This document shows, piece by piece, positions 25,976 through 35,440 of a stretch of DNA of 64,000 nucleotides. Each line of letters starts with the position of its first letter. Within the stretch, counting starts at the first letter, position 1. Both the position numbers and the translations under genes were made by a program. The stretch comes from Mycobacterium szulgai. Its GTDB lineage: Bacteria > Actinomycetota > Actinomycetes > Mycobacteriales > Mycobacteriaceae. The stretch lies in NCBI RefSeq assembly GCF_002116635.1, contig NZ_LQPW01000005.1, positions 186,001 through 250,000 of the forward strand. The letters run 5' to 3'. The notes under the pieces were generated by a model, which was not told the origin of the DNA, made no database searches, and worked only from the letters and a program-made list of their open reading frames with translations.

Positions 25976-26049
25976 CGATCTCGCTTCCCCAAACGCTTTT
26001 CGACGGTTGCCGGCTGCTGGCCACCTCCCCAGGGAGATAGCCAACTCAT

Positions 26050-27698
<1,649 letters not shown>

Positions 27699-27800
27699 CA
27701 AGCCCCTCCAGCGTCGTGGGAAAGGCATCTCCCAGGGTCATCGCGCGATGTGATGTCAGTGGCCAGCTGATCTAACGATAACTTGCCACCTGGTGTTTGG

Positions 27801-27835
27801 CGCTGCGACGAGGCGTTCCAGAACGGAACGCTGAG
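27801..27835. repeat. 35-base direct repeat, copy 1, with internal hairpin
   Basis: This copy is identical to 27858-27892. It contains GCGTTCC-AGAAC-GGAACGC, a perfect 7-bp stem with a 5-base loop. Confidence 0.9.
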
Positions 27836-27857
27836 AAGCCGCGCCAATCTAGACCCG

Positions 27858-27892
27858 CGCTGCGACGAGGCGTTCCAGAACGGAACGCTGAG
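27858..27892. repeat. 35-base direct repeat, copy 2, with internal hairpin
   Basis: A second identical copy, 22 bases after the first. Two copies and no cas genes argue against CRISPR; a REP-like dispersed element is more likely. Confidence 0.9.
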
Positions 27893-27983
27893 TGTGAACT
27901 CTTGGCGTCGAGCGTGCGCTCACGGCGCAAAGACCGCAATTCGGCCGCCGTGACCGCACACTCGACGCCCAAAGCTCACACTC
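27890..27983. repeat. Large inverted repeat (38-base arms)
   Basis: The left arm 27890-27927 and right arm 27946-27983 are complementary at 33 of 38 positions with an 18-base spacer. Core words such as GGCGTCGAG and GAGTGTGA occur in both arms, and further copies of CTCGACGCC follow to about 27990. In RNA it would form a long hairpin; as DNA it looks like a small palindromic dispersed element. Confidence 0.75.
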
Positions 27984-28194
27984 GACGCCGTGGCCGCACG
28001 CTCGATGCACGGTCAGCGATCAGTCCACTTGAAACCTCCGCAACACCGGTCCTGCCGCGAGCCAGCGACCCAACCGTCGCTCAGAGGCGGGCAAAACCGC
28101 ATCCAGCATCGCAGATGCTCCTGAGCCAATTGCGGCCTAATGTGACGCAAGAAGCAAAGCGCAAGACCGATGCGCAGCGCCGATAGGCCACAAT

Positions 28195-29004
28195 ATGCGG
28201 ATGCGCAGGGTGCTGATCGGCGTCACGGCAGCGGCCATCGTCGTCGCCACTCTCCTCATCGGCGCCGTCGGCGTCGATTTCGGAGCCAGCATCTACGCCG
28301 AATACCGCCTGTCGACTACGGTGCGAAAAGCGGCCCATCTGGGCTCGGACCCCTTCGTCGCCATCCTCGGCTTCCCCTTCATCCCCCAGGCGATGCGAGA
28401 CCATTACAAAGAGCTGGAAATCAAGGCCTACGCGGTCGCGCACTCGACCGTCGGCCAGGCCACCCTCGAGGCAACAATGCACTCGATCGACCTCACCTAC
28501 GCATCCTGGCTGATCAGACCCGACGCCAGACTTCCGGTGCACAAGCTGGAAAGTCGCATCATCATCGACTCCAACCACCTGGGCCGCTACCTGGGCATCA
28601 ATGACCTGATGGTCCAGGCGCCCCAACTGGAGAGCAACGACGCGACCGGCGGCACCACCGAATCCGGGATATCCGGCAGCCACGGCGTGGTGTTGAGCGG
28701 CACCCCGAAATCAGCCAATTTCGACCACCGCGTCAGCGTTGCGGTAGACCTGTCCGTGGCTGCCGACCAGACCACCCTGGTGCTCACCCCCACCGCCGTC
28801 GTAACCGGGCCGGACACCGCCGACCAACAGGTTCCCGACGACAAGCGCGAAGCGGTGCTGCGCGCGTTTGCCGGCAGGCTGCCGAACCAGAAGCTGCCGT
28901 TCGCGGTAGCACCCAACACGGTGGGCGCGCGGGGCTCCGACGTCATCATCGAAGGCATCACCCGTGACGTCACGATCGCGCTGGACGGATTCAAGCAGTC
29001 GTGA
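28195..29004 (+). CDS. lmeA: LmeA-like cell-envelope protein, DUF2993 (Rv0817c)
   Basis: A 269-residue exported protein. An N-terminal membrane or signal segment (about 5-26, VLIGVTAAAIVVATLLIGAVG) is followed by a DUF2993 domain: ASIYAEYRLSTTVRKA, GFPFIPQAMRDHYKELEI, ESRIIIDSNHLGRYLG, then a beta-rich C-terminus. LmeA of M. smegmatis binds phospholipids and is needed for full lipomannan mannan-chain elongation; I assign this gene by family and by its place before cysA. Confidence 0.85.
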   Translation: MRMRRVLIGVTAAAIVVATLLIGAVGVDFGASIYAEYRLSTTVRKAAHLGSDPFVAILGFPFIPQAMRDHYKELEIKAYAVAHSTVGQATLEATMHSIDLTYASWLIRPDARLPVHKLESRIIIDSNHLGRYLGINDLMVQAPQLESNDATGGTTESGISGSHGVVLSGTPKSANFDHRVSVAVDLSVAADQTTLVLTPTAVVTGPDTADQQVPDDKREAVLRAFAGRLPNQKLPFAVAPNTVGARGSDVIIEGITRDVTIALDGFKQS

Positions 29005-29043
29005 GCGCTGACCCACTGTTGGCTTGATCACTATGTCATTGGG

Positions 29044-29049
29044 TAAGCT
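29044..29049 (+). promoter_or_regulatory. -10 box for a leaderless transcript
   Basis: TAAGCT fits the mycobacterial TANNNT -10 hexamer and ends 7 bases before the GTG at 29057, so transcription probably begins at or next to the leader-peptide start codon. Confidence 0.6.
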
Positions 29050-29056
29050 TGCCGGC

Positions 29057-29146
29057 GTGTCAGCCCGCATCGAGCCCCTGCGCATCACGCGCCGCACAGC
29101 TGATTTGTGCCGTATCGCGGGCTGTTGCTGTTGCTGTAGCTGCTGA
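29057..29146 (+). CDS. Cys-rich leader peptide (cysteine attenuator)
   Basis: A 29-residue leader: VSARIEPLRITRRTADLCR, then IAGCCCCCSC and a stop at 29144-29146. Seven of its last twelve residues are Cys, five of them in a row. It lies 111 bases before cysA and has a -10 at leaderless spacing. Known actinobacterial leaders of this type stall or release ribosomes according to Cys-tRNA supply and so control the downstream sulfur-metabolism operon (described in M. smegmatis for this same locus). The conserved LCRIAG followed by Cys identifies it. Confidence 0.9.
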   Translation: MSARIEPLRITRRTADLCRIAGCCCCCSC

Positions 29147-29257
29147 GTAGTCGCGCCGACCCACGCAACGCTCGGAACCTTTCCCTGAGGTGTTCCCGTT
29201 CCGTGCCACAGGCGCATTCACACGCTTTAGTCAGAAGAATCGAAAGGATCCAAAACC

Positions 29258-30091
29258 ATGGCACGCTCTGACGTCCTGGTCTCCGCCGACTGGGCTGAGC
29301 GCAACATCGACGCCGCCAACGTCGTCTTCGTCGAGGTCGACGAGGACGCCAGCGCTTATGACGGTGGTCACATCGCCGGCGCGATCAAGCTGGACTGGCG
29401 CACCGACTTGCAAGACCCGGTCAAGCGCGACTTCGTCGACGCCCAGCAATTCTCCAAACTGCTGTCCGACCGCGGTATCTCCAACGACGACACCGTCATC
29501 CTCTACGGCGGCAACAACAACTGGTTCGCCGCCTATGCGTACTGGTATTTCAAGCTGTACGGCCATGAAAAGGTCAAGCTGCTCGACGGCGGCCGCAAGA
29601 AGTGGCAGCTCGACGGCCGCCCATGGTCCACCGACACCGTCAGCCGACCCGTCACCTCCTACACCGCGGCCGCGCCGGACAACTCGATCCGGGCGTTCCG
29701 CGACGAGGTGATCGCGGCCATCAACGTCAAGAACCTGGTCGACGTGCGCTCGCCCGATGAGTTCTCCGGCAAGATCCTGGCCCCAGCCCACCTGCCGCAG
29801 GAACAAAGCCAGCGGCCCGGGCACATCCCCGGCGCAATCAACGTGCCGTGGAGCAAGGCAGCCAACGAAGACGGCACCTTCAAATCTGACGAGGAGTTGG
29901 CCAAGCTGTACGCCGACGCCGGACTGGACGGCGAGAAGGAAACGATTGCCTACTGTCGGATCGGGGAACGGTCCTCGCACACCTGGTTCGTCCTGCAGGA
30001 ATTGCTCGGGCACAGGAATGTCAAGAACTACGACGGCAGTTGGACTGAATACGGCTCCCTGGTGGGCGCCCCGATCGAGTTGGGAAGCTGA
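29258..30091 (+). CDS. cysA2: Thiosulfate sulfurtransferase (rhodanese) CysA2
   Basis: A 277-residue tandem-rhodanese enzyme, the same length as M. tuberculosis CysA2/CysA3. The first, non-catalytic domain has DGGHIAGAIKLDWRTDLQD; the second carries the active-site Cys233 in AYCRIGERSSHTWF. It transfers sulfane sulfur from thiosulfate to an acceptor. AAAGGATC precedes the ATG. It starts a run with sseC, controlled by the Cys leader upstream. Confidence 0.95.
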   Translation: MARSDVLVSADWAERNIDAANVVFVEVDEDASAYDGGHIAGAIKLDWRTDLQDPVKRDFVDAQQFSKLLSDRGISNDDTVILYGGNNNWFAAYAYWYFKLYGHEKVKLLDGGRKKWQLDGRPWSTDTVSRPVTSYTAAAPDNSIRAFRDEVIAAINVKNLVDVRSPDEFSGKILAPAHLPQEQSQRPGHIPGAINVPWSKAANEDGTFKSDEELAKLYADAGLDGEKETIAYCRIGERSSHTWFVLQELLGHRNVKNYDGSWTEYGSLVGAPIELGS

Positions 30092-30092
30092 T

Positions 30093-30395
30093 ATGTGCAC
30101 TGCACCAAAGCAAGGACTGACGTTGCCCGCCAGCGTCGACTTGGAGAAGGAGACGGTGATCACCGGCCGGGTGGTGGACGGCGACGGGCAGGCTGTCGGC
30201 GGCGCGTTCGTTCGCCTGCTCGACTCGTCCGACGAGTTCACCGCCGAGGTCGTGGCATCGGCCACCGGTGACTTCCGGTTCTTCGCCGCGCCGGGATCCT
30301 GGACGCTGCGCGCGTTGTCGGCGGCCGGCAACGGTGATGCCGTGGTGACGCCCTCGGGCGCCGGCATCCACGAGGTCGACGTCAAAATCGCCTGA
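30093..30395 (+). CDS. sseC2: SseC-family protein, DUF1416
   Basis: A 100-residue protein that begins MCTAPKQGLTLPASVD and then forms an Ig/carboxypeptidase-regulatory-like beta sandwich (ITGRVVDGDGQAVGGAFVRLL, TGDFRFFAAPGSWTLRAL). In M. tuberculosis sseC always follows cysA. It starts 1 base after the cysA stop and probably partners the sulfurtransferase; its exact role is not established. Confidence 0.9.
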   Translation: MCTAPKQGLTLPASVDLEKETVITGRVVDGDGQAVGGAFVRLLDSSDEFTAEVVASATGDFRFFAAPGSWTLRALSAAGNGDAVVTPSGAGIHEVDVKIA

Positions 30396-30441
30396 CGGCC
30401 CAACCCCACGGCCCGGCCCAAGAGGAAATACACTCGTCCCC

Positions 30442-30540
30442 GTGGTGCTGTTCTTCGAGATCATGCTGGTCCTGGCGACCGTGGTCATCTCCTGGTTCGC
30501 GCTGTATGCGCTGTATCGGCTCATCACTGACGAGTCGTGA
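30442..30540 (+). CDS. 32-residue single-pass membrane peptide
   Basis: The peptide ([20 protein letters not shown] then [12 protein letters not shown]) is almost entirely one hydrophobic helix with an acidic tail. It starts at GTG 30442, about 15 bases after AGAGGAAA, and its TGA overlaps the GTG of the nitrobindin gene (GTGA at 30537-30540), which suggests translational coupling. No function is known to me; the size and coupling suggest a membrane helper. Confidence 0.6.
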   Translation: MVLFFEIMLVLATVVISWFALYALYRLITDES

Positions 30541-31211
30541 CCTCAGACGAGGGCTCGGATAAGGAAGGGACGGCCGATCCCCCGGTTTCCGGCGACCGCG
30601 CCGTGGCCGCCGCGGCTGAACGCGCCAAGCTGACCGCGGCGCGCAACATTCCCGCCTTTGACGATTTGCCGGTTCCCTCCGACACCGCAAACCTGCGCGA
30701 AGGCGCCAACCTCCACGATGCGCTACTGGCGCTGCTGCCGCTGGTCGGTGTGTGGCGCGGCGAAGGCGAAGGCCGCGCACACGACGGCGACTACCGATTC
30801 GGTCAGCAGATCGTGGTGTCGCACGCCGGTGGCGACTACTTGAACTGGGAAGCCCGCTCCTGGCGTCTCAACGAGGAGGGCGAGTACCTGGAGCCGGGTC
30901 TGCGCGAGACGGGCTTCTGGCGTTTCGTCGCCGACCCCGACGATCCCAGCGAGTCGCAGGCGATCGAGTTGCTGCTCGCGCACTCGGCCGGATATGTCGA
31001 ATTGTTCTACGGGCGGCCGCGTACCCAGTCGTCCTGGGAGTTGGTGACCGATGCGCTGGCGCGAAGCCGGTCGGGAGTTCTGGTCGGCGGGGCCAAGCGG
31101 CTCTACGGCATCGTCGAGGGTGGAGACCTCGCCTACGTCGAAGAACGAGTGGACGCCGACGGCGGGCTCGTACCGCACCTGTCGGCGCGGCTTTCCCGGT
31201 TCGTCGGATAG
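30537..31211 (+). CDS. Nitrobindin-like heme protein (Rv0813c)
   Basis: A 224-residue protein: a disordered N-terminal stretch of about 55 residues, then a ten-stranded FABP-like barrel with the family signature [11 protein letters not shown] and the conserved LNWEARSW and ETGFWRF blocks. Nitrobindins bind ferric heme through a C-terminal His and react with NO or peroxynitrite. The likely proximal ligand is the His of [14 protein letters not shown]. It starts at a GTG overlapping the preceding stop. Confidence 0.9.
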   Translation: MTSDEGSDKEGTADPPVSGDRAVAAAAERAKLTAARNIPAFDDLPVPSDTANLREGANLHDALLALLPLVGVWRGEGEGRAHDGDYRFGQQIVVSHAGGDYLNWEARSWRLNEEGEYLEPGLRETGFWRFVADPDDPSESQAIELLLAHSAGYVELFYGRPRTQSSWELVTDALARSRSGVLVGGAKRLYGIVEGGDLAYVEERVDADGGLVPHLSARLSRFVG

Positions 31212-31226
31212 CCGGGAGGTCGGCGA

Positions 31227-33602
31227 ATGCGTCCCAGACGACGTGCCCCGCGGCCGCTGCGTTGGGCTTTGGCCGGCTCCGGCGTGCTGCTGATCGTTTA
31301 CCTGGCCGCGGTGGCGGCGCAGCCCGCCATTCTGCACGTACTGCCCTCGTGGCTGCGCTGGTTCGGCGAACCGGGTTCGATGGCGACGACCGCGATCGTG
31401 GTAGCGGTGCTGGTCGCGGTGTGCGTGATGACCTTCCGGGCCAATACCAGCCACCGCCTGGTCGGGGTTTCGTTCAGCGTGATCGCGGTTCTGATCAGCA
31501 TGAGCGCGGTGCTCGGCCTCAGCGCGTACTGGGCTTGCCACGACGCCAACCACCCCGCTGTCTTCACGCCGCTGATGTTGACGGCCCAGCTGATCAAGGG
31601 CAGCAGCGGCGACTACTCACTGGGCGGCCACGTGTGCCCAAGCCCCACCCCGGTCGGCCTCGAAGTGGCGCGGATGGCCGCGGTCTCGGCGATCTTCACC
31701 GGGTTGGGTGGTGTCGTGGTCGGCGTGTTCCGGTCGCAGGTGGACCGGTTGCGGGCCAACCTCGCCGATTCCGTGACCGCCGTCGTCGGGGTCGACAACG
31801 ACACCGAATCGATGATCAGCGGGATCGCGCGGACGCTGGATCGGCGCAGCACGCTGGTGGTGATCACCGGCGCCGGCGACGATCGCGTACAGCGGGTCCG
31901 CCGGCTGGGCGCGCGAGTGGTGTTGGCGGACTTCAATACTCCGTCCACCCTGGTGTCGTTGCGGCTGTGGCGGCATCTCGGACGGCTGTACCTGATGGCG
32001 CCCGACCCGGCGACCAATCTGCTGTGGCTGGACCTGATCAGTCGCCGGCTCGCCGAGGTCGGCACCAAGCAGCGGCTGCCGCTGATCGTGCGCATCGACG
32101 ACCCATGGCTGGCCGAGGCATGGCGTGCTCAGCAGTTCGGCGGTGCCGACACCCGGTGGGCCGCCGATGTCGTCGGCAAATACGAGGTGACCGCCGGGCG
32201 GCTACTCGACAGCGTCATCGCGGCAAAAGATATTAAACGGGTATTCGTTTGCGGCACTTCACAATTGACCTTGGCGCTGTGCGCCGACCTGACCCGTCGC
32301 GCCCTGGAGCGCGACTTTTACTCAGCGCCCGGCGAGACGCCGCTGCCCGCCCTCACCCTGGTCGAGAGAAATGCGGACGAGTACCTGCAGGATCACGAAT
32401 TCTACCGGCAGCAAGCAGGATTCATGTCAGACGGACCGCAGATCGACGCGATCACCGAGGCCCCGACCGTACCGACCCTGCTGCGACTGATCGGCGACGA
32501 CGACCCGGAAACCAGCGCCGTGATCCTGGTCGACAGCAATGCCTCCACGACGGGCACCCGGCTGGCCGCTCGTTTCCCCGGGATGCCCGTCTACGCCTGG
32601 GATCTCAACACCAACATCGCCGACGACGCGATCCAGATTGTCGGCATGCTGCAGCCCTATTCCCTGGTTTTGGACACCCTTGAGGGCCAGGTACAGGACG
32701 CGTGGGAACGCGCAGCGAGGCTGATTCACGAGCGGTACGTCGCGACCATCGACCCGACGTGGACGCGCGGCCCGGCTTCGGTCCCGTGGACCGAGCTCGA
32801 CGAGTTCTACCGTGGCTCCAACCGGCGCCAGGTACGCAATGCGCTATGGATGGTGGAACAGATCGCCGGCCACACCTGGAACACCTGGGGCAACCCACCG
32901 GCGCAGTTATCCGGACGCGACATGGCGAATCTGCCGCCGCTGCAACAGCTTGACCTGATGGGCTTCGACGAGGCCTCCGCGCTGGACATGGCCAAGGCCG
33001 AACACGAAGACTGGTGCCGCTACTACCGTCGCAACGGCTGGAAATACGGCTCGCCGCGCGACGACGCGCGCAAGATCCACGACAAGATCGTGGATTGGTC
33101 AGTGGTGGAGAGCAACCCCGACCTGCTCAACGCGGCCGTGCGCAGTTTGGCGGCCACGCTGTGGAGCTTGCGCCAACTCGGCTATCGCTCCCGTCCACTG
33201 TGGCAATCGTTCACCCGGGTCGGACTCGTCTCCGCCGAGCAGCGAGACACCCCGTGGACATGGAAGTCGGACTCGGGACACACCATGCAGGCCGAGGCCG
33301 GCGACTGGGCGGTGCAGCTCGACGGAAAGACGTGGTCGGTCCGCGACGACATCTTCCGCGATACCTACGAACCGGCCGGTGACGGGCAGTGGCGCCGCAA
33401 GGGACGCGTGCAAGCCCGGCCAGCGCATGCCGGCGAGACCGTGAACACCCTCGAGGGGCCGACGGTGGCCGCCGAAGGCGACTGGGTGGTGCGCGGCGTG
33501 GACGGTGAGCAATGGCCGGTCCCAGCTAAAGAGTTCGCGCAGCGGTATACCGAATTTCGTCAGCCGGCAGACGCCGACGCGCAGGACAGGGTTGATAGCT
33601 GA
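31227..33602 (+). CDS. Membrane TrkA-N/RyR-domain protein, possible channel or sensor
   Basis: A 791-residue protein. Four hydrophobic segments (about 14-34, 53-71, 80-100, 150-170) precede two Rossmann-like, RCK/TrkA-N-type blocks (about 185-335: ADSVTAVVGVDNDT, TLVVITGAG, GARVVLADF; about 335-510: IKRVFVCGTSQLTLALCADL, AVILVDSNAS). Next is an RyR domain (about 570-630) with HEDWCRYYRRNGWKYG and RDDARKIHDKIVDW. Two copies of a GDW-x-V-x(2-3)-G-x2-W-x-V-x4-F-x2-Y motif end it (about 690-780). RyR domains are thought to bind nucleotide-derived ligands and RCK domains gate ion channels, so a ligand-gated membrane sensor is plausible. It starts at ATG 31227 after GGGAGG. A TIR gene follows; neither is in this place in M. 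tuberculosis. Confidence 0.8.
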   Translation: MRPRRRAPRPLRWALAGSGVLLIVYLAAVAAQPAILHVLPSWLRWFGEPGSMATTAIVVAVLVAVCVMTFRANTSHRLVGVSFSVIAVLISMSAVLGLSAYWACHDANHPAVFTPLMLTAQLIKGSSGDYSLGGHVCPSPTPVGLEVARMAAVSAIFTGLGGVVVGVFRSQVDRLRANLADSVTAVVGVDNDTESMISGIARTLDRRSTLVVITGAGDDRVQRVRRLGARVVLADFNTPSTLVSLRLWRHLGRLYLMAPDPATNLLWLDLISRRLAEVGTKQRLPLIVRIDDPWLAEAWRAQQFGGADTRWAADVVGKYEVTAGRLLDSVIAAKDIKRVFVCGTSQLTLALCADLTRRALERDFYSAPGETPLPALTLVERNADEYLQDHEFYRQQAGFMSDGPQIDAITEAPTVPTLLRLIGDDDPETSAVILVDSNASTTGTRLAARFPGMPVYAWDLNTNIADDAIQIVGMLQPYSLVLDTLEGQVQDAWERAARLIHERYVATIDPTWTRGPASVPWTELDEFYRGSNRRQVRNALWMVEQIAGHTWNTWGNPPAQLSGRDMANLPPLQQLDLMGFDEASALDMAKAEHEDWCRYYRRNGWKYGSPRDDARKIHDKIVDWSVVESNPDLLNAAVRSLAATLWSLRQLGYRSRPLWQSFTRVGLVSAEQRDTPWTWKSDSGHTMQAEAGDWAVQLDGKTWSVRDDIFRDTYEPAGDGQWRRKGRVQARPAHAGETVNTLEGPTVAAEGDWVVRGVDGEQWPVPAKEFAQRYTEFRQPADADAQDRVDS

Positions 33603-33692
33603 CAGCCCGATTGCTGTGGATAGCACCATGCGCTACCGTCTCAGCACGGATTCGCCGTGTTAGCTCCCTGTGTCTCAGTTGAGGAGACTGCT

Positions 33693-35195
33693 ATGGCCAT
33701 ATTCATCAGCTACTCGAGCCAGGACAGGTCGTCGCTGGAAGCCCTGACGACCGCGCTGAAGCGTGCGCAGCAGCAGGTCTGGTTCGATCAGGAGCTCGGT
33801 GGCGGCGACGCCTGGTGGAACGCCATCCTAGAGCAGATCCGCTCGTGCGATGTGTTCATCGTCGCGCTGTCGAACAACTGGCTACTGTCCAAGCCCAGTC
33901 TGGCCGAGCTGCGTTATGCGCAGGCCCTGAACCGGCCGATTCTTCCGGTGCGGGTCGGGCCTGTGGACAGCATGCGGGTCAATCCCGTAGCCACCCTGCA
34001 GATCATCGACTACACGAACCCGACCGTCGACGCCGGCATCCAGCTGGTCACCGCCATCCACGGGCTGGCGGCCAAGGCTCAGCCGCTGCCGTCGCCGCTG
34101 CCCGAAGAGCCGCCGGTGCCCTTCGGCTACATCACGCGGTTGGGCAACACGCTTGCCGAAAAGGAGCTCAGCCCCCAGCAGCAGCTGCAACTATTGGTCG
34201 AGCTGCGATCGGGACTCGATGAGGACGGCGACGATCCGAGCGCGCGGGGCGACATCGCCCAGCTGCTGCGCATGCTGCGCCTGCGCCACGACGTCACGTA
34301 CCGCACCCGCAGCGAAATCGACAATGTGCTGGCAGAGATCGAGGCCAAGGACAAGCCCGCGGCTAAGCCGGCCGCACCCGCTGCCAAGGCGGCCCCGCCG
34401 ACGCAGCCCAGCGCCGCCCCGCGGCCGCCGGCGAGTCAACCCACCCCCGCGGCACCAGCTGGTGGCCAATCTAACAAGCGTCTGCTCATCATCGGCGGTG
34501 CGGCGCTAGCCGTCGTGGTGGCGATCGTGTTGATCGTCGTCTTTGCCACGCAGGGCGGTGGCGGTGGCGCCAAAAAGCCGGCCGCAAAACCGGGAACAGC
34601 AACATCCTCCGCCGGAGCCGGCGGAGGAACAACGGCGCGCTTGGAGCCAGTTCTGTTGGGAGTCCAGGAAATCAGCAGTATCTTGGACGACCCCAACATG
34701 GTGGCTTCCGGGCACGGCGATCAACTGCGTCCCGCGCAGGGAACGTCGTCCATTCCGGACTGCACCGGATTTTTCGAGCCGCTTGAGGAAAGCGTCTACA
34801 AGCCGCACGGCGCAACCGAATCGCGCTTCGACATATTCAAGACCAAAGACAGCGAAACAGGCTCCCGGGTTGTCGAAGCCGCGGCGGCGTTCCCGACGGC
34901 CGATAAGGCCCGGCAGTTCGTCGAGGCGTCGGCCGCTAAGTGGCGGGCGTGCGCCAATCAAACCGTGAAGTTCACCAGCTCGGGCAAGGCCGCCGAGTGG
35001 AACGTGGGAGAGCTCACCGGCGCGGCGCCGAAGATCACCATGGTGCGCACGTTGGCCGACGGCAGCGGCCGCACCTGCCAGCATGTGCTGAGTGCCGTGG
35101 AAGACGTAGTTATCGACGTCGCGGCGTGCGGGCCGCAGAGCAGCGACGGAGCCGCCAGGATCGCCGATCAGATGGGCACCAAAGCGAAGAGGTAG
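33693..35195 (+). CDS. TIR-domain protein with membrane segment and PknH-type extracellular sensor
   Basis: A 500-residue protein with an unusual domain order. Residues 1-140 are a TIR_2-type domain (IFISYSSQDRSSLEALTTAL, VWFDQELGGGDAWWNAIL, CDVFIVALSNNWLLSK, PSLAELRYA). Glu72 sits where TIR NADases have their catalytic Glu. A helical linker and a Pro/Ala-rich stretch (about 225-260) lead to one membrane helix (about 262-286, LLIIGGAALAVVVAIVLIVV). The outer part (about 310-500) resembles the sensor domain of PknH, with four Cys (IPDC, WRAC, GRTC, VAAC) for two disulfides. ATG 33693 follows GAGGAG. In PknH the same outer domain is coupled to a kinase; here it is coupled to a TIR. It lies 90 bases after the RyR gene on the same strand. 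Confidence 0.85.
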   Translation: MAIFISYSSQDRSSLEALTTALKRAQQQVWFDQELGGGDAWWNAILEQIRSCDVFIVALSNNWLLSKPSLAELRYAQALNRPILPVRVGPVDSMRVNPVATLQIIDYTNPTVDAGIQLVTAIHGLAAKAQPLPSPLPEEPPVPFGYITRLGNTLAEKELSPQQQLQLLVELRSGLDEDGDDPSARGDIAQLLRMLRLRHDVTYRTRSEIDNVLAEIEAKDKPAAKPAAPAAKAAPPTQPSAAPRPPASQPTPAAPAGGQSNKRLLIIGGAALAVVVAIVLIVVFATQGGGGGAKKPAAKPGTATSSAGAGGGTTARLEPVLLGVQEISSILDDPNMVASGHGDQLRPAQGTSSIPDCTGFFEPLEESVYKPHGATESRFDIFKTKDSETGSRVVEAAAAFPTADKARQFVEASAAKWRACANQTVKFTSSGKAAEWNVGELTGAAPKITMVRTLADGSGRTCQHVLSAVEDVVIDVAACGPQSSDGAARIADQMGTKAKR

Positions 35196-35223
35196 CACAC
35201 CGCACCGACGCTGAACATGGAAC

Positions 35224-35270
35224 GGCCCCCGAGCGATGTCCCGGTTGGACAGACCGGAAACTCGGGGGCC
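35224..35270. terminator. Strong hairpin between convergent TIR and pabC genes
   Basis: GGCCCCCGAG (35224-35233) pairs perfectly with CTCGGGGGCC (35261-35270), and an inner CCGGT/ACCGG stem extends the structure. It lies 28 bases after the TIR stop. There is no U-tract on the plus strand, so it may be a mycobacterial-style tailless terminator. The rest of 35271-35440 has no gene I can support. Confidence 0.55.
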
Positions 35271-35440
35271 GGGTGGCTGCGGGGAGTTCGCCAGCGCGCG
35301 TTGTCGCCAGCTCTTCCGAGCCAATTGCAGCAGCTAGCGCGCAGCCACCTCACATGTCCATGAAGCTATCAATTTCGCGGACCACCTCCTTCCCTGTGTA
35401 CGGCCGACCGTACCCGCACTTCGGCCTGCCGACAACAGAT

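Larger units (their letters stand above)
27699..28194. other. Repeat-rich intergenic region between glnR and lmeA
   Basis: A 496-base gap between divergent genes. It holds two identical 35-base hairpin repeats and a 38-base-arm inverted repeat (listed separately), plus presumably the promoters of glnR and lmeA. I see no open frame here with protein-like composition. Confidence 0.6.

Noticed and set aside
27801..27892. CRISPR-like pair of 35-base repeats with a 22-base spacer
   Set aside because: There are only two copies, the repeat has a strong internal hairpin and lies next to another palindrome, and no cas gene is present.
35350..35440. Minus-strand peptide-like frame ending KEVVREIDSFMDM after pabC
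   Set aside because: Its composition looks protein-like, but no start codon with a correctly spaced SD exists, and the frame begins inside pabC in another phase. It may be a frameshifted leftover, which I cannot support.
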